This document shows, one piece after another, positions 61,785 to 64,000 of a stretch of 64,000 bases of DNA. This DNA comes from Thalassobaculum sp965228445 (lineage in GTDB: Bacteria > Pseudomonadota > Alphaproteobacteria > Thalassobaculales > Thalassobaculaceae): positions 4,650,001 to 4,714,000 of the forward strand of contig OZ245813.1 in the NCBI GenBank assembly GCA_965228445.1, written 5' to 3'. Below the pieces are notes generated by a model. The model made no database searches. It was not told the DNA's origin and was given only the letters and a program-made list of their open reading frames with translations. Position numbers and translations under genes: made by a program. Within the stretch, counting starts at the first letter, position 1. Each line of letters starts with the position of its first letter.

Positions 61785-62201
61785 ATGAGCGTTACCTTGC
61801 CGCCGGACTATCAGCCGTCGGATGAAGAGGAGTTCATGAATCCGAAGCAGCTGGAGTACTTCCGCCAAAAGCTGCTGCGTTGGAAAGCCGACCTGGTCAA
61901 GGAGGCCGGCGAAACCCTGAGCAACCTGACAGAACAGAACCTTCAGCAGCCGGACATGGCGGACCGGGCGTCGTTGGAGACCGAGCACTCCATCGAACTG
62001 CGCACCCGCGATCGCGAGCGCAAGCTGATCAGCAAGATAGAGGCCGCGCTGAAGCGGATCGAGGACGGCACCTACGGGTACTGCGAGGAGACCGACGAGC
62101 CGATCAGCCTGCGACGGCTGGAGGCGCGGCCGATCGCGACGCTGAGCCTGGAGGCGCAGGAGCGCCACGAGCGCATGGAGCGGACCCACCGCGACGACTG
62201 A
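61785..62201 (+). CDS. dksA: DksA-type RNA polymerase-binding regulator
   Basis: A 138-residue stringent-response regulator. A coiled coil (about residues 20-95) precedes the globular part with GTYGYCEETDEPISLRRLEA, then RPIATLSLEAQERHERME. Only one Cys of the usual four-Cys zinc finger remains, as is common for alphaproteobacterial DksA. The coiled-coil tip has the DMAD motif (PDMADRASLE) needed for action on polymerase. A hairpin terminator follows. Confidence 0.95.
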   Translation: MSVTLPPDYQPSDEEEFMNPKQLEYFRQKLLRWKADLVKEAGETLSNLTEQNLQQPDMADRASLETEHSIELRTRDRERKLISKIEAALKRIEDGTYGYCEETDEPISLRRLEARPIATLSLEAQERHERMERTHRDD

Positions 62202-62232
62202 GATCGACCGGTCCACGCGCACGCATGACAAA

Positions 62233-62256
62233 GGCCGCCCGGATGGGCGGCCTTCT
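62233..62256 (+). terminator. Rho-independent terminator after dksA
   Basis: GGCCGCCC-GGAT-GGGCGGCC is a perfect 8-bp stem followed by TTCT, 32 bases after the dksA stop and before the end of convergent flgH. Confidence 0.8.
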
Positions 62257-62321
62257 GCGTTCTGGGGTGGCTTCGCTCCGGGGCCGGCGCCCCGGGGGCG
62301 CCGACGGATCCGGGTCGGCCG

Positions 62322-63086
62322 TCAGAACGGCATGATGATGTCGAGCACCTGGCTGCCGTAGCGCGGCTGCTGGACGTCGGTGATCTGGCCGCGGCCGCCA
62401 TAGGCGATGCGGGCCTCCGCCATCTGGTCGTAGCTGATGGTGTTGCTGGAGGTGATGTCTGCCGCCCGGATGACGCCGCCCACCACGATCTCGCGCACTT
62501 CGAAGTTCACGCGCACTTCCTGCCGGCCGTAGAGGACAAGATTGCCGTTCGGCAGTTTCTGCGTGATCACCGCGGCGATGCGGATGTTGATGTCCTCCTC
62601 GCGGTCGACCTCGCCGGCGCCCACATTGCTGGAGTTCGAGCTGAGATCGACGAGATTGTCGCCGGTGACCGCCTCCGGGAACACCTGGCCGAGCGATCCT
62701 TCGTAACCGAACAGACCACCCAGGCCCGCACCCTCGCTATTGGCCCGGGTTCGCGTGGTGGAGTTGGTCACCGCCGCGTCATCGTCTATCTCGACGACCA
62801 CCGTGATGATGTCGCCGATATCGCTGGCGCGCTGATCCTTGAAGAACGCCCGGCTGCCTTCCTGCCACAGGGAGTTCGCCTGGCGGGTCGCCACCACCGG
62901 CGCCGGCATCGGCATGCTGATCGGCTGGTAGCCCGGCGACTGGGTCGGATCCTGGATCCGCGACATCTCCGGCGCCTGGCCGAGGTTGGACAGGCGGTCG
63001 ATCGCGTTGCAGCCGGACAGCAGGACCGCGGCGGCGGCGATGCCGAGCAGCGGGCGGATCCGGATCGGCGAGGACAGGCGGGTCAT
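62322..63086 (-). CDS. flgH: Flagellar L-ring lipoprotein FlgH
   Basis: A 254-residue outer-membrane ring lipoprotein. The lipobox LLSGC places the lipidated Cys26 after a signal peptide. Then SLWQEGSRAFFKDQRASDIG, then ITQKLPNGNLVLYGRQEVRV and GQITDVQQPRYGSQVLDIIM match the family. It follows flgA by 82 bases and probably shares its transcript. Confidence 0.96.
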   Translation of the reverse strand: MTRLSSPIRIRPLLGIAAAAVLLSGCNAIDRLSNLGQAPEMSRIQDPTQSPGYQPISMPMPAPVVATRQANSLWQEGSRAFFKDQRASDIGDIITVVVEIDDDAAVTNSTTRTRANSEGAGLGGLFGYEGSLGQVFPEAVTGDNLVDLSSNSSNVGAGEVDREEDINIRIAAVITQKLPNGNLVLYGRQEVRVNFEVREIVVGGVIRAADITSSNTISYDQMAEARIAYGGRGQITDVQQPRYGSQVLDIIMPF

Positions 63087-63168
63087 TTCTTCATCCTCCT
63101 AAGGGCGCTTCTGCACCCGTGTATCAAGAGCCGTGCCAAACACGGCGTCGCGCGGTGCGGCGGCCAGC

Positions 63169-64000
63169 TCAGCCGTTCAGGGCGGCCAGGTTGTTCAGCG
63201 AGGCCGGCTCGACGATGGCCATGTCGGGACCGATCACCCGGGCTTCGACGACCTTCTGGCTCTGGATGTTGGTCACCCGGATCACCGCGTTGCGGGTGCC
63301 GGATTCCAGCGCCTTGCCGCGGGCGGTGAGGGTCATCATGCCGGTCCGCACGGTCAGGGTGATCAGATCGCCCTTGGTGACCAAGAGGTTCGGCTTCAGG
63401 TCGGTGAGGCGGACCGGGACGCCGGCGGTCAGCGGGCGGCGGGCGGTCTGGCCGACGATGTCGTCGCGCTGGGTGACCGTGGTCACGCTGGCCCGGCGGG
63501 CGGCGACCCGTTCCCAGGTGATCAGCTCCTCGGTGATGACCTGGCCCGGCATGACGTGCCGGCGGAGCACCGGAACCTCGACCATGGCGACGACCTTGCC
63601 GCTCACCTGGGTCATGCGGCCGCCATTCGCGCTGATCGTCGCGTCGAAGCGCTTGCTGCGCGGATCGTAGCTGATCGAGTGAACGTCGAGCTGCATGCCT
63701 TCGTTGGCGGCGATGAACATGTTGGACGAGCGTCCGAACAGGTCCAGATCGAACGCGTCCTCGACATACTCGGCGGCCAGCCGCTGGGTGATCGTGTCGG
63801 CGATCGCCTCCATCGGCACTTCCAGGCTGGCCCGGGTCACGATGACGGCGATCTTCGAGCGTTCCGGCCGCCAGTTCAGCCCGAAGGCCTGGGCGTACTG
63901 CCAGATCTGCCGGGCACCCAGCACCATGCGCTCGCCCGGCGCGGGAGCTTCGGCGATCCGCTGGTCGATGCCCTCGGGCAGGTTGGCGAAGACGTCGGAG
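63169..64000 (-). CDS. flgA: Flagellar P-ring assembly protein FlgA, start beyond the window
   Basis: At least 276 residues are present; the frame stays open to the right edge, so the N-terminus with its signal peptide is missing. The SAF domain region is visible: VEVPVLRRHVMPGQVITEEL, then VGQTARRPLTAGVPVRLTDL and VRTGMMTLTARGKALESGTR. FlgA is a periplasmic chaperone for FlgI. It is upstream of flgH on the same strand. Confidence 0.93.
   Translation of the reverse strand, partial: SDVFANLPEGIDQRIAEAPAPGERMVLGARQIWQYAQAFGLNWRPERSKIAVIVTRASLEVPMEAIADTITQRLAAEYVEDAFDLDLFGRSSNMFIAANEGMQLDVHSISYDPRSKRFDATISANGGRMTQVSGKVVAMVEVPVLRRHVMPGQVITEELITWERVAARRASVTTVTQRDDIVGQTARRPLTAGVPVRLTDLKPNLLVTKGDLITLTVRTGMMTLTARGKALESGTRNAVIRVTNIQSQKVVEARVIGPDMAIVEPASLNNLAALNG

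Noticed and set aside
63087..63168. GTGCCA in the flgA-flgH gap as the -24 element of a sigma-54 promoter
   Set aside because: No GC lies at the required ten-base distance from the GG, so the -12 element is missing.

Overview
The window is about 64 kb of GC-rich alphaproteobacterial chromosome. The FlbD, FliX, FlaF, FlbT and SciP/DUF1153 genes, the TTAA-N7-TTAA (CtrA-type) sites and the -24/-12 (sigma-54) sites point to an alphaproteobacterium. A polar-flagellated, Rhodospirillales-like organism is my inference. I saw no rRNA, tRNA, CRISPR array, transposon or phage gene. Genes are dense, and most starts are supported by Shine-Dalgarno sequences or by 1-4 base overlaps with the gene upstream.

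Positions 1-25840 are mainly metabolic. A RidA-like gene cut by the left edge faces a TetR regulator across three palindromic operators. Next comes an acyl-CoA catabolic set: zinc-less MDR oxidoreductase, 3-oxoadipyl-CoA-type thiolase and 3-hydroxyacyl-CoA dehydrogenase. An isolated divergent flagellin and a membrane adenylyl cyclase follow, converging with overlapping stops. After these lie an EamA transporter, a metallophosphoesterase, a PhyH dioxygenase, an FAD/NAD(P)-binding oxidase, an M14 carboxypeptidase, an ArsC/Spx-like protein, an opine or D-hydroxyproline oxidase-like operon with a LysE exporter, a DUF1194 protein, a large protein I do not recognise, a DUF6635-like protein, an IPNS-type oxygenase, a BenE/GntR divergent pair, a Prx5-type peroxiredoxin and a HAD hydrolase.

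Positions 25862-37513, all on the minus strand, hold an early flagellar operon: fliF, fliH, fliN, motA, flbD, flhA, flhF, flhG and a second FliK-like gene. It resembles the Caulobacter fliF-fliG-flbE-fliN-flbD operon, but fliG is missing and a motA gene is inserted.

Positions 37803-64000 hold the late flagellar and filament genes: sciP; fliK-flgD-flgE; three flagellins; flbT; two flaF genes; flgK-flgL; a FlaG-like gene; flgI, rod-binding protein and FlgN-like genes; fliX; dksA; flgH and flgA (cut by the right edge). Between them lie four large TPR-plus-glycosyltransferase proteins and one TPR-only protein. By analogy with Caulobacter FlmG, the four are candidate flagellin glycosyltransferases, which would make a multi-flagellin, multi-glycosyltransferase module.

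Regulation can be read from the sequence. There are four sigma-54 sites (before fliK, the fourth flagellin, flgK and flgI) and CtrA-like boxes before the third flagellin, before sciP and between fliF and the first TPR-glycosyltransferase. FlbD, FliX and SciP, which act on such sites in Caulobacter, are encoded here. All four flagellin genes carry a small hairpin with an A-rich loop in the untranslated leader, and two also share a motif around the ribosome binding site. These leaders are candidate targets of FlbT.
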